Shown here one piece after another: positions 17,007 through 24,920 of a DNA stretch of 64,000 bases (its first letter is position 1; each line of letters starts with the position of its first letter). Both the position numbers and the translations under genes were made by a program. The notes under the pieces are model-generated. The model searched no databases and was not told where the DNA came from. It worked only from the letters and a program-made list of their open reading frames with translations. The stretch lies in the NCBI RefSeq assembly GCF_003634935.1, contig NZ_RBXO01000001.1, positions 6,101,501 to 6,165,500 on the forward strand. The letters run 5' to 3'. This DNA is from Saccharothrix australiensis. Its GTDB lineage: Bacteria; Actinomycetota; Actinomycetes; Mycobacteriales; Pseudonocardiaceae.

Positions 17007-19931
17007 ATGTGCGAGCCGCTGTCGCGTGACACGTTGGGCGACGTGATCCCGTCCGCCGTAGACCGGCTCCCCGCCTCCTGGTGGCACCGCGGCGTGCGGT
17101 CGGGCACCCCGGACCCGGACGCCCCGCGAGGGCGGCCGGCGTGGGCCGCGTTCGTGGAACGCGCCACCGCGACCGCGGCCCACGAACACTTCACCGGCGG
17201 CGGCTGGGACGACGCGTTCGCGTTCGCCCTGCGCCCGCTGGTGCTCGCCGCCCGCGCCGAGGACCCCCGGCTGGACGACGACTTCGCCCGCCGCCTCGGC
17301 CACCGGCTGGCCCGCGTCGCCGCGCGCGCCCTGGTGCTGGAGCTGAACCTCCGGCGCCTCGCGGGCCGGCTGGAGGGCGACACGCCGCACGAGCGGTTCG
17401 CCGACTTCGTGCGGCGGCTGGACCTCGCGGAGCTGTGCGCGAAGTACCCGGTGCTCGCCCGCCTGCTCGGGCAGGCGTGCCTGCACGCCGTCCAGGCGCA
17501 GCGCGAACTGCTCGACCGGCTCGCCGAGGACCGCCCCGCGATCGTGCGCGACCTGCTGGGCGGCCGCGACCCCGGTCCGGTGGTCTCCGTCGAGACCGGC
17601 CGGGGCGACGCCCACCAGCGCGGGCGCGCCGTGGCGGTGCTGACGTTCCAGGACGGCAGGCGGGTCGTCTACAAGCCGCGCCCGGTCGCGCTGCACGCCG
17701 CGTTCGCCGGGTTGCTGGCGTGGTACGACGGCCACACTGGGCTGGGCCTGCGGGTGCCGCGCGCGCTGGTGCGGCCCGGCCACGGCTGGCTGGAGTTCGT
17801 CGAGCACGCGCCGTGCGCCGACGTCGCCGAGGTCGGCCGCTTCTACCACCGGCTCGGCGCGCTGATCGCGCTGCTGTACGCGGTGGACGGCACGGACATG
17901 CACTACGAGAACCTGATCGCGTGCGGCGACCAGCCGGTGCTGGTGGACGTCGAGACGCTGTTCCACCCCACCGTCGGCGTCGCGCCCGACCCGGCGGCGC
18001 GGGCGCTGGCCCGCTCGGTGCACCGCACGGCCGTCCTGCCCCACGTGCTGCTGGGCGAGCACGGCGCGCTGGACATCGGCGGGGTGGGCGGCGACCACGG
18101 CGACCGGTTCCCGGCGGACGGCGTGGCGTGGCGGCACCCCGGCACGGACCGGATGCGCCTGGTGCGCGAGCCCGTCCCGCTGCCGCCCGCGCCGAACCGG
18201 CCGACCGTGCTAGGCGAGGAGGCCGAGCCCGCCGACTACCAGGGCGCGCTGCTGGCCGGGTTCCGCGCCGGCTACGACGCCCTCTACGACCACCGCGACG
18301 AGCTGCTCGGCGAGGACGGGCTGCTGCGCGCGTTCGCCGACCTGCCGGTGCGGTTCGTGCCGCGCATGACCCAGCTGTACGCGACGCTGCTGGACGAGTC
18401 GACCCACCCGGACGCGCTGCGCGGCGCGCGGGACCGCGAGCTGGCGCTGGACCTGCTGTGGGACGAGTCCGCCGGGGAGGACGTGCTGCGCGCCCTGGTG
18501 CCGCACGAGCTGACCGACCTGTGGGCGGGCGACGTGCCGCTGTTCACGACCCGGCCGGGCAGCCGGGACGTCTGGTCGGCGACCGGCGAGCGGCTGCCCG
18601 ACCTGCTGCCGGTGACCGGCCTCCAGGCCGCGTCGGCCAAGATCGCCGCCCTGGACGAGGTGGACCGGCACGAGCAGCAGTGGCTGATCAGCGCCGCGCT
18701 GGCCGGTCGGCCGCGACCGGTGGACCACCGCACCGGCGCGGGTGTGCCCGCGCCGGTGGAGGCGGGCGTGCCGGACCCGCAGCGGCTGCTCGGCGCGGCG
18801 TGCGCCGTCGCGGACGAGGTGCTGGCGCGGGCGAGCGCCGACGGCAGGCGCGTCAACTGGGTCGGCCTGGAGCTGGTGGACGACCGGCACTGGGCGGTGG
18901 CCGCGATGGGCGCGGGCCTGTCCAACGGCTACACCGGGGTGGCGTTGTTCCTGGCGCAGCTCGGTTCGCTGACCGGCGCCGCCCGCTACACCGAGTTCGC
19001 GCGCGACGCGCTCGCGCCGGTGCCGGGGCTGCTGCGCGCGTTCGCCGCCGACCCGGAGTTGGCGGCCGCCGTGGGCGGCGGCGCGTTCCACGGGCTGGGC
19101 GGCATCTGCTACGCGTTGGCGCGCTTGGCGAACCTGCTCGACGACGGCGACATCGCCGGGTGGCTGGCCGAGGCCGTCGACGTCGCGGCGACCGTCGAAG
19201 CGGCCGGTGCGGAACCGGCGAGCATCGTGGAGGGCTGCGCGGGCGGGCTGGCCGCGATGCTGGCCGTGCACGCGGAGGCCGGGCTGCCCGCCGCCGACCG
19301 GCTGGCCCGCCGCTACGCCGAGCGGCTGCTGACCGCGGAACCGGCGGGCGACGGTTTCGCGCGCGGTCGGGCGGGCGTCGGCTGGGCCGCGCTGCGCTAC
19401 GCGCGGGCCCGCCGGGACACCCGCCTCGGCGTCCTCGGGCGCGCCCACCTGCGGGCGGACCGTGCGCTGCGGCAACGGCTGCTCGACGTGGCGGAGGCCG
19501 ACCACAGCTGGTGCTCCGGCCTGTCCGGCGCGGTGCTCGCCCATTCGGCCCACCCCGATCAACCGGTCGACACCTACACGCTGCACCTCGACCGGTGCCT
19601 GAACGCCTTGGCGGTGCACGAACCCCTGCGCGACCTGAGCCTGTGCCACGGTGAGCTGGGCGTCCTCGAATCGCTGGCCGTGCTCGCCGAGCGCGGCCAC
19701 GACCTGGCGAGGGCGATGCTGACCCGGCGCGCCGGTCTCGTGCTCGGCGCGCTGGACCAGTACGGGGCCCGGTGCGGCACACCCGGTGGGGTGCCGTCGG
19801 CCGGTCTGCTGACCGGCCTGTCCGGGATCGGCTACGGCCTGCTCCGCCTCGGTTTCCCCGAGCGGGCGCCCTCGGTGCTCCTGCTCGAAAGCCCTGCAAA
19901 TCCCTACCCTCGCGAGGAGAAACACCGATGA
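17007..19931 (+). CDS. lanM: Type II lanthipeptide synthetase (LanM)
   Basis: This 974-residue bifunctional enzyme has an N-terminal dehydratase (DUF4135), with the phosphotransfer core VVYKPRPVALH and GTDMHYENLI...LVDVETLFHP, which phosphorylates Ser/Thr and eliminates phosphate. The C-terminal LanC-like cyclase starts near residue 590 and retains the zinc ligands: Cys in WCSGLSGAV and Cys-His in LCHGELGVLE. Both halves therefore look active, and dehydroamino acids could be joined to Cys thiols. The start is the ATG at 17007 with GGGGGCG upstream. The frame is open back to a GTG at 16824, but that stretch is Pro/Ala/Arg low-complexity and probably untranslated. The gene overlaps a 69-residue peptide gene by four bases (ATGA). 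No LanT transporter or protease is adjacent. Confidence 0.88.
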   Translation: MCEPLSRDTLGDVIPSAVDRLPASWWHRGVRSGTPDPDAPRGRPAWAAFVERATATAAHEHFTGGGWDDAFAFALRPLVLAARAEDPRLDDDFARRLGHRLARVAARALVLELNLRRLAGRLEGDTPHERFADFVRRLDLAELCAKYPVLARLLGQACLHAVQAQRELLDRLAEDRPAIVRDLLGGRDPGPVVSVETGRGDAHQRGRAVAVLTFQDGRRVVYKPRPVALHAAFAGLLAWYDGHTGLGLRVPRALVRPGHGWLEFVEHAPCADVAEVGRFYHRLGALIALLYAVDGTDMHYENLIACGDQPVLVDVETLFHPTVGVAPDPAARALARSVHRTAVLPHVLLGEHGALDIGGVGGDHGDRFPADGVAWRHPGTDRMRLVREPVPLPPAPNRPTVLGEEAEPADYQGALLAGFRAGYDALYDHRDELLGEDGLLRAFADLPVRFVPRMTQLYATLLDESTHPDALRGARDRELALDLLWDESAGEDVLRALVPHELTDLWAGDVPLFTTRPGSRDVWSATGERLPDLLPVTGLQAASAKIAALDEVDRHEQQWLISAALAGRPRPVDHRTGAGVPAPVEAGVPDPQRLLGAACAVADEVLARASADGRRVNWVGLELVDDRHWAVAAMGAGLSNGYTGVALFLAQLGSLTGAARYTEFARDALAPVPGLLRAFAADPELAAAVGGGAFHGLGGICYALARLANLLDDGDIAGWLAEAVDVAATVEAAGAEPASIVEGCAGGLAAMLAVHAEAGLPAADRLARRYAERLLTAEPAGDGFARGRAGVGWAALRYARARRDTRLGVLGRAHLRADRALRQRLLDVAEADHSWCSGLSGAVLAHSAHPDQPVDTYTLHLDRCLNALAVHEPLRDLSLCHGELGVLESLAVLAERGHDLARAMLTRRAGLVLGALDQYGARCGTPGGVPSAGLLTGLSGIGYGLLRLGFPERAPSVLLLESPANPYPREEKHR

Positions 19932-20137
19932 TCGACGCCGACCGCGACGAGGTCGCCACCTGGCACGACGACCAGGACGGCGACCACCCCGCCGGGGAGA
20001 TGGCGCTGCACCGCAAGTCCAGGGCAGGAGCGCGGGCGCGTGCGCTGGCCGGCCTGACCCTGGCCGTCGGCGCGTACGCGGTGGTCACCGCGGGCCTCGC
20101 CAACAGCACCTCGGTGAGCGCGCCCGTCATCTCGTGA
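19928..20137 (+). CDS. Cys-free 69-residue peptide coupled to lanM (candidate substrate or membrane partner)
   Basis: The ATG overlaps the lanM stop (ATGA), so synthesis is tied to the synthetase. The peptide has an acidic, His-rich first part (DEVATWHDDQDGDHPAGEM), a basic stretch (HRKSRAGARAR), one predicted membrane segment of about 20 residues (ALAGLTLAVGAYAVVTAGLA) and a short Ser/Thr-rich tail (NSTSVSAPVIS). There is no cysteine, so classical lanthionine rings cannot form within it. It could be a substrate that is only dehydrated, a peptide linked to another thiol, or a membrane protein not modified at all. I do not know a characterised homologue. It is followed by a strong terminator, which closes the lanM unit. 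Confidence 0.72.
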   Translation: MIDADRDEVATWHDDQDGDHPAGEMALHRKSRAGARARALAGLTLAVGAYAVVTAGLANSTSVSAPVIS

Positions 20138-20154
20138 CGCGCGCGTGACCCCGA

Positions 20155-20197
20155 CGCCGGACTGCCCGTCCTGACTGGGGGTGCGGGCAGTCCGGCG
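20155..20197 (+). terminator. Terminator closing the lanM unit
   Basis: A perfect 14-base-pair stem, CGCCGGACTGCCCG pairing with CGGGCAGTCCGGCG around a 15-base loop, lies 18 bases after the small peptide gene and 25 bases before the regulator start. It separates the synthetase transcript from the LuxR gene. Confidence 0.8.
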
Positions 20198-20221
20198 TGC
20201 GCTTGGCTAAGGTCGGCACCC

Positions 20222-23143
20222 ATGCAGACCCGCGCGCCGGTCGTGGTCGGCCGCGACGCCGAGCTACGGGTGCTCGACCAGGCCCTGTCCGACGCCGGCG
20301 CGCGACGCGGGCGCGCCGTGTTCCTCGTCGGCGAGCCCGGCATCGGCAAGACGCGGCTGGCGCGGGTGACGGCGGGCGCGGCGTTCGACCGCGGGATGCG
20401 GGTGCTGCGCGGGCGCGGTTCGACCATCGGGCCGATGGTGCCGTTCCGGCCGTTGACCGAGGCGCTGATGTCGCTGGTGCGCGGCGGCGACGGGCCGGAC
20501 CCCCGGCAGCTCGGCCCCTACCAGCCCGTGCTGGGCCGGCTGGTGCCCGAGTGGGGCGGCGAGGGGCCGGGCGGCGACTCGGTCGTGGTCCTCGCGGAGG
20601 CGGTGCTGCGCCTGCTGGTGGTGATCGGCCGCGTCAAGCCGTGCCTGCTGGTGCTGGAGGACCTGCACGACTCGGACGCCGAGACGCTGGCGGTCATCGA
20701 CTACCTGGTGGACAACCTCGACGCGGTGCCCGCGGCGCTGCTGGTCACCACCCGCGCCGACCCCGGACCGACGCTCGACGTGGTCCGCCTCGCGGCGCAG
20801 CGGGACGCGGGCACGCTGCTGGAGCTGCGCAGGCTCGACGAGGCGCAGGTGCGCCGGATGGTCGCGTCGTGCCTGGAGGTCGACGCCGCCGAGGTGCCCG
20901 ACGCGGTGGCCGAGCGCCTGTGGGCGGACAGCGCGGGCAACCCGTTCGTCGTCGAGGAGCTGCTGCACAGCCTGGTCGGCGGCGGCCTGCTGGTGCGCGG
21001 GCCGGACGGCTGGCGGGTGCTGGGCGAGCTGCGCGTCGACGTCCCGACGGCCCTGGTGCGCTCCATCGCCCACCGCACCGACCGCCTCGGCCCGCAGGGC
21101 CGCGAGCTGCTCTCCGTCGCCGCCGTGCTGGGCCACCGGTTCCCGCTCTCGGTGCTGCGCGCGGTGACCGGCATGGACGACCGGACCCTGCTGTCCCACC
21201 TGCACGCGGGCGTGGCCGCGCAACTGGTGACGCCGGACGAGCCGGTGCCCGACTGGTACGCGTTCCGCCACCCGCTGACGGCGGAGGCGCTGCTCGCGCA
21301 GCTCACGCCGACCCACCGCGCGGACGTGTCGCGGCGGACCGCCGACGCCGTCGAGCGCCTGCACCCCGGCCTGCCCGGCGAGTGGTGCCCGCTCGTCGCG
21401 TCCCTGCGCCTGGACGCGGGCGAGACGGCGGAGGCGGGCGCGCTGCTGGCGGAAGCCGGTCGCCGCGCGCTGGCTGACGGGGCGGCCGGTTCGGCGGTGC
21501 GCCTGCTCGACCAGGCGCACCGGCTGCCCGCGGGCCTGGTCGACGTGGGCGTCCGGGCCGACGTGCTGGCGTCCCTGCTGCCCGCGCTCGGCGAGGCCGG
21601 CCAGTTCGAGCGGGCGTTCAAGCTGGTCGACGCGGTCGCCGAGCTGAGCGCCGCGGGCCTGGACCGCATCCGGCGGGCCGAGCTGCACACCGGGCTGGCG
21701 CGGGTGGCGTGGCTGGCGGGCCGGTGCTCGGAGGGCATGGCGCAGGTGGACGCGGCACGCGCCCTGCTCGGCCCGGACGACGACGCGCACCACGCGCGCG
21801 TCGACGCGGTGGCGGCGTTCCTCACCCTCGACGCCCAGCGCCCGGACCGCATCGCGTCCGCCGAGGTGCTGGCCCGCAAGGCCGCCGAGGCCGCCCGCCG
21901 GGCCGCGCTGCCGCAGGTCGGCTGCGAGGCGTGGCAGCTGCTGGGCATCCTGGCGCGCGAGCGGGACCTGGGCGAGGCGGCGGACCACTTCACCAGGGCC
22001 AGGCAGCTGGCCGAGGAGCACCGGCTGCCCATCCAGCGCACGTACGCGGCGGTCCGGCTGGCGGGCATCGACTGGTTGGCCGAGGGTTCGTCGGAGCGGC
22101 TGGTGGAGGCGCGCGAGGAGGCACTGCGCGTGGGCGCGATCACGGTGGCGTACAACGTGGACGCGATCCTCGGGCTGGACGCCGTGCTGCGCGGGCAGTA
22201 CGCCGCGGCGGAGGAGAGGCTGGCCCGCTGCGGCGAGGGCACCCGACGCCTGCACCTGGACGCCATGACGCTCTACGTGCTGATGGCGCAGGCCACCGCC
22301 GCGGCGCACCGGGGCAGGCGGTCCGAGCTGGACGCCGCGCTCGCGGAGTTCGACGACCTGGGCGGCGTCGGCTCGCAGGAGCGCCCGCTCTGCTTCGGCC
22401 TCGCCCGCGCGTTCTGCGCGCTGCTGGAGGAGGACCGGGACCTGGCGGCGCAGGACCTGGCCCGCGCCGTGTCCTACGAGGCGGAGGCGCCGACCACGTT
22501 CCACCTGTCCGGTACGCACGGCCTGAGCCTGCTGCTGGCCGCGCTGTCCGGCGAGCTGGACCACGCGGGCTACCGGCTGGCCACGCGCTCGGCTGCCGCG
22601 GGCATGCGGTGGAACCGGGTGTTCGGCCAGTTCGCGCTGGCCGTCCTGCTGGGCCGCGACGGGCGGGAGGCCGAGGCCGCGGCGGCGGTGCGGGCGGCGA
22701 AGGACGCCGCGACCATCTACCCGCTCGCCCGGCACCTGGGCCTGCGGCTGGTGGCGGAGGCCGCGATCGGCGACGGCTGGGGTGAGCCGGTCGGCTGGCT
22801 GCGCGGCGCGGAGGAGCACTTCCACCAGTCCGGCGTGCCCGCGGTGGCCAGCGCCTGCCGCGGCCTGCTCAGGCAGCTGGGCGCCTCGGTGCCCCAGCGG
22901 CGGACGGGCTCGGACCAGGTGCCGCGCGAGCTGCGGGCGCTGGGCGTCACCGTGCGGGAGTTCGAGGTGCTCCGGCTCCTCGCGGGCAGGCTGGGCAACA
23001 AGGCCATCGCGACCCGCCTGCACATCTCGCCGCGCACGGTGGAGAAGCACGTGGCGAGCCTGATCACCAAGACCGCCCGACCGGACCGCGAGTCCCTGAG
23101 CAGCCTGGCGGCCGACCTCGGACCCCCCGACCGGCCCTGGTAG
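20222..23143 (+). CDS. Large ATP-binding LuxR-family regulator (LAL type)
   Basis: This 973-residue regulator has an N-terminal AAA/NTPase domain with Walker A GEPGIGKTRLA near residue 38 and Walker B CLLVLEDLHDSD near 150. A long helical middle of TPR-like character follows (many paired Ala/Leu helices, residues 400-880). The C-terminus has a LuxR-type DNA-binding domain (VTVREFEVLRLLAGRLGNKAIATRLHISPRTVEKHVASL). LAL proteins are commonly pathway activators of secondary-metabolite clusters. It follows the lanM unit on the same strand after a terminator, so control of that locus is plausible but not shown. The ATG at 20222 gives the P-loop its usual position. The HTH lies about 55 residues from the end, as expected. 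Confidence 0.88.
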   Translation: MQTRAPVVVGRDAELRVLDQALSDAGARRGRAVFLVGEPGIGKTRLARVTAGAAFDRGMRVLRGRGSTIGPMVPFRPLTEALMSLVRGGDGPDPRQLGPYQPVLGRLVPEWGGEGPGGDSVVVLAEAVLRLLVVIGRVKPCLLVLEDLHDSDAETLAVIDYLVDNLDAVPAALLVTTRADPGPTLDVVRLAAQRDAGTLLELRRLDEAQVRRMVASCLEVDAAEVPDAVAERLWADSAGNPFVVEELLHSLVGGGLLVRGPDGWRVLGELRVDVPTALVRSIAHRTDRLGPQGRELLSVAAVLGHRFPLSVLRAVTGMDDRTLLSHLHAGVAAQLVTPDEPVPDWYAFRHPLTAEALLAQLTPTHRADVSRRTADAVERLHPGLPGEWCPLVASLRLDAGETAEAGALLAEAGRRALADGAAGSAVRLLDQAHRLPAGLVDVGVRADVLASLLPALGEAGQFERAFKLVDAVAELSAAGLDRIRRAELHTGLARVAWLAGRCSEGMAQVDAARALLGPDDDAHHARVDAVAAFLTLDAQRPDRIASAEVLARKAAEAARRAALPQVGCEAWQLLGILARERDLGEAADHFTRARQLAEEHRLPIQRTYAAVRLAGIDWLAEGSSERLVEAREEALRVGAITVAYNVDAILGLDAVLRGQYAAAEERLARCGEGTRRLHLDAMTLYVLMAQATAAAHRGRRSELDAALAEFDDLGGVGSQERPLCFGLARAFCALLEEDRDLAAQDLARAVSYEAEAPTTFHLSGTHGLSLLLAALSGELDHAGYRLATRSAAAGMRWNRVFGQFALAVLLGRDGREAEAAAAVRAAKDAATIYPLARHLGLRLVAEAAIGDGWGEPVGWLRGAEEHFHQSGVPAVASACRGLLRQLGASVPQRRTGSDQVPRELRALGVTVREFEVLRLLAGRLGNKAIATRLHISPRTVEKHVASLITKTARPDRESLSSLAADLGPPDRPW

Positions 23144-23172
23144 CCGACCGGGCCGTTCGCTAGGAACGTCAC

Positions 23173-23895
23173 GTGAGACTTCTCCTGGCACTGGTGCTGG
23201 CGGTGGTGATGGGCGGCGGCGTCGCCCAAGCGTCCGACGACGCGGCGACGACGGCCCGCGACCCGGACGTGACGAAGGGGCCGTGCGCCTACGCGAAGAC
23301 CCCCGACGACCCACCGGCGCGCCCGGTGAAGCTCCCACCGGACCCGAGGCGCACGCCGGCCAAGGGCAAGGTCGACGTGGTGCTCAAGACCAACCAGGGC
23401 CCCATCCCCCTGGTGGTGGACCGCGCGCAGGCCCCGTGCACCGTCCAGAGCTTCCTGCACCTGGTGACGAAGAAGTTCTACGACCGGACCACCTGCCACC
23501 GCCTCACCGCCTACCCGACCCTCAAGGTCCTCCAGTGCGGCGACCCGACCGGCACCGGCGAACGGGGACCGGGCTACAAGTACAAGGACGAACTGCCCAC
23601 CGACCTCAAGCCCGCGCCGAACGACCCGACCGGCGAACGCCGCATCTACCCGCGCGGCACCCTGGCGATGGCCAACGCGGGCCCGGACACCAACGGCAGC
23701 CAGTTCTTCCTGGTCACCTCGGACTCGACGCTGCGACCCCACTACACCGTCTTCGGCACCGTCGAGCCGGCCGGCCTGGCCACCCTGGACCGGATCGCGG
23801 CAGCCGGCATCGCACCCACACCGGACAACCCGACCCCCGTCGACGGCCGCCCCGCCACGCCGGTGGACATCAGCCGCGCAAAGCGCACCTGCTGA
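23173..23895 (+). CDS. Secreted cyclophilin-type peptidyl-prolyl isomerase
   Basis: The 240-residue protein starts with a secretion signal (LLLALVLAVVMGGGVAQAS) and contains a cyclophilin domain from about residue 70. The substrate pocket is recognisable in FYDRTTCHRLT, GTGERGPGYKYKDE, GTLAMANAGPDTNGSQFFLVT and YTVFGTV. One classical catalytic Arg region (FHRV-) reads CHRLT, with the Arg conserved. Four or five Cys suggest disulfides in the exported state. It should speed folding of extracellular proteins by cis-trans isomerisation of Pro bonds. The GTG at 23173 has AGGA upstream, 29 bases after the regulator gene, so co-transcription is possible. A hairpin terminator follows. Confidence 0.88.
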   Translation: MRLLLALVLAVVMGGGVAQASDDAATTARDPDVTKGPCAYAKTPDDPPARPVKLPPDPRRTPAKGKVDVVLKTNQGPIPLVVDRAQAPCTVQSFLHLVTKKFYDRTTCHRLTAYPTLKVLQCGDPTGTGERGPGYKYKDELPTDLKPAPNDPTGERRIYPRGTLAMANAGPDTNGSQFFLVTSDSTLRPHYTVFGTVEPAGLATLDRIAAAGIAPTPDNPTPVDGRPATPVDISRAKRTC

Positions 23896-23925
23896 CCCCC
23901 ACCACCCGCCCTTCCACACCACCGC

Positions 23926-23956
23926 GCACTGCTTCAAGCGCAGCTTTAAGCAGTGC
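23926..23956 (+). terminator. Hairpin terminator after the cyclophilin gene
   Basis: GCACTGCTT pairs with AAGCAGTGC around a loop that itself contains AAGCGCAGCTT. It lies 30 bases after the stop codon and about 50 bases from the convergent 100-residue gene, so it may act in both directions. Confidence 0.65.
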
Positions 23957-24005
23957 CCCCATCCTCGGTGGCCTGCCGTCCGGCGAGGAATCTTTTTCTT
24001 TCCGC

Positions 24006-24308
24006 TCAAGTCCTTTTGCGCGTGCCGGACAGCCAAACGAGCCGGGGCGTGGTGTCGTTGTCGTCTCGGAAGTAGGTCAGGGCGCTCTCGGGCGTGTGGA
24101 GACGTGCCCGGAAGTCGCCGTCGGTGGAAATGATCTCAGCGTGGTCGTGAAAAGCCATGCCGTAGGCGGCGATGTGGCCGTCGTGGCGGTGGCCGTACTC
24201 CACAGCCACCGCGAACAACCGAGGGGCGTCGTCGACCGCCGGCCCTTCCAGGAACGCGGTGAACCCGGCCTCATCCCACAACGGTTCGGACTCGACGGAG
24301 TCGATCAT
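24006..24308 (-). CDS. Hypothetical 100-residue acidic protein, partner of the 153-residue gene
   Basis: The ATG at 24308 overlaps the stop of the upstream gene (ATGA), so the pair is translationally coupled. The 100-residue product is acidic and soluble, with a motif-like centre VAVEYGHRHDGHIAAYGMAFHDHAEI carrying six His or Asp residues and an aromatic C-terminal part (SALTYFRDDN...RLVWLSG). No family is recognised and no membrane or signal segment is seen. A longer upstream extension of 23 residues is low-complexity. The pair is divergent from an XRE regulator, which may control it. Base composition is somewhat less GC-rich than in the neighbouring operons, compatible with acquisition. Confidence 0.68.
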   Translation of the reverse strand: MIDSVESEPLWDEAGFTAFLEGPAVDDAPRLFAVAVEYGHRHDGHIAAYGMAFHDHAEIISTDGDFRARLHTPESALTYFRDDNDTTPRLVWLSGTRKRT

Positions 24309-24766
24309 GAGGTTTGCGCCTCCACGCTCGTCAGCAGCTCCGCCAACTCCACGGCGGGCAACAGCACGCGCCCGCACGCGTCAGGCGTCACCAACCAGCT
24401 GATCGAGATCCCGGCGACGGAGGTCGGCGGCAACGGCAGCACCGAGCCATCCGTGAAGATCCGCACGTCGTCGCGCGTCAGCCCTGGTGGAAAGGGAGGC
24501 CGGACGAGGAAGAAGTCGATCGGCAGGGCCAAAGCGGTCGCCACCGGCGTCGGCCGGTGCCGGAACCACTGGTGTCCGACCAGCGCCTCGGCTCGTTCCC
24601 TGCGAACGGACACCACACCGACCGACGGTCCGGTCACCACCAGCACCACGGGACCGCCGGCCCGCTGCGCGCCCCACCACTCACGCACCAAGCCGGGGTC
24701 CGTGGTGGCCTCGGCCGGTGCACGCAGGTGAACCTCCTCGACCGACTCCCCGGTGGCGGGGTCCAC
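24305..24766 (-). CDS. Hypothetical protein, weakly primase/polymerase-like
   Basis: The 153-residue protein starts at a GTG at 24766 with a GGGGCGG stretch just upstream. The same frame is open for another 20 codons (PRFAGPSLRPGRF) but lacks a normal start, so the N-terminus may be longer. The pattern TTDPGLVREWWGAQRAGGPVVLVVTGPSVGVVSVRRERA, followed by GHQWFRHRPTPVATALALPIDFFLVRPP, resembles the N-terminal part of actinobacterial bifunctional primase-polymerase-like proteins, which have a WW segment, a TG-x-SGVVVxDV strand and TPVA-FF-V-P. The catalytic Asp pair is not seen, so this is a weak relation at best. It is coupled to the next 100-residue gene and divergent from an XRE regulator. 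Confidence 0.6.
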   Translation of the reverse strand: MDPATGESVEEVHLRAPAEATTDPGLVREWWGAQRAGGPVVLVVTGPSVGVVSVRRERAEALVGHQWFRHRPTPVATALALPIDFFLVRPPFPPGLTRDDVRIFTDGSVLPLPPTSVAGISISWLVTPDACGRVLLPAVELAELLTSVEAQTS

Positions 24767-24920
24767 GAACCGCCCCGGCCGGAGGGAGGGGCCGGCGAAG
24801 CGGGGCGACTCAATGAGCGAACATCAACATCCACCGGTCAACTTGCACAGGCGGTGACCGATCGGCTACGCAACGGTAAGACCATGCATGGGAGGCACCG
24901 ACTACGGGAAGGCTTCGGCC
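24767..24920. promoter_or_regulatory. Divergent promoter region of the XRE regulator and the two-gene unit
   Basis: On the plus strand TTGCAC near 24843 and CTACGC, separated by 17 bases, form a plausible weak promoter for the regulator. On the minus strand TTGACC at about 24843-24838 lies 17 bases from GCTCAT. The two -35 elements overlap, so the transcripts would compete or be controlled together. Confidence 0.45.

Noticed and set aside
24767-24830. Longer N-terminus for the 153-residue protein
   Set aside because: The frame is open and looks protein-like (PRFAGPSLRPGRF) but has no ATG, GTG or TTG start before a stop, so the GTG at 24766 was kept with reduced confidence.
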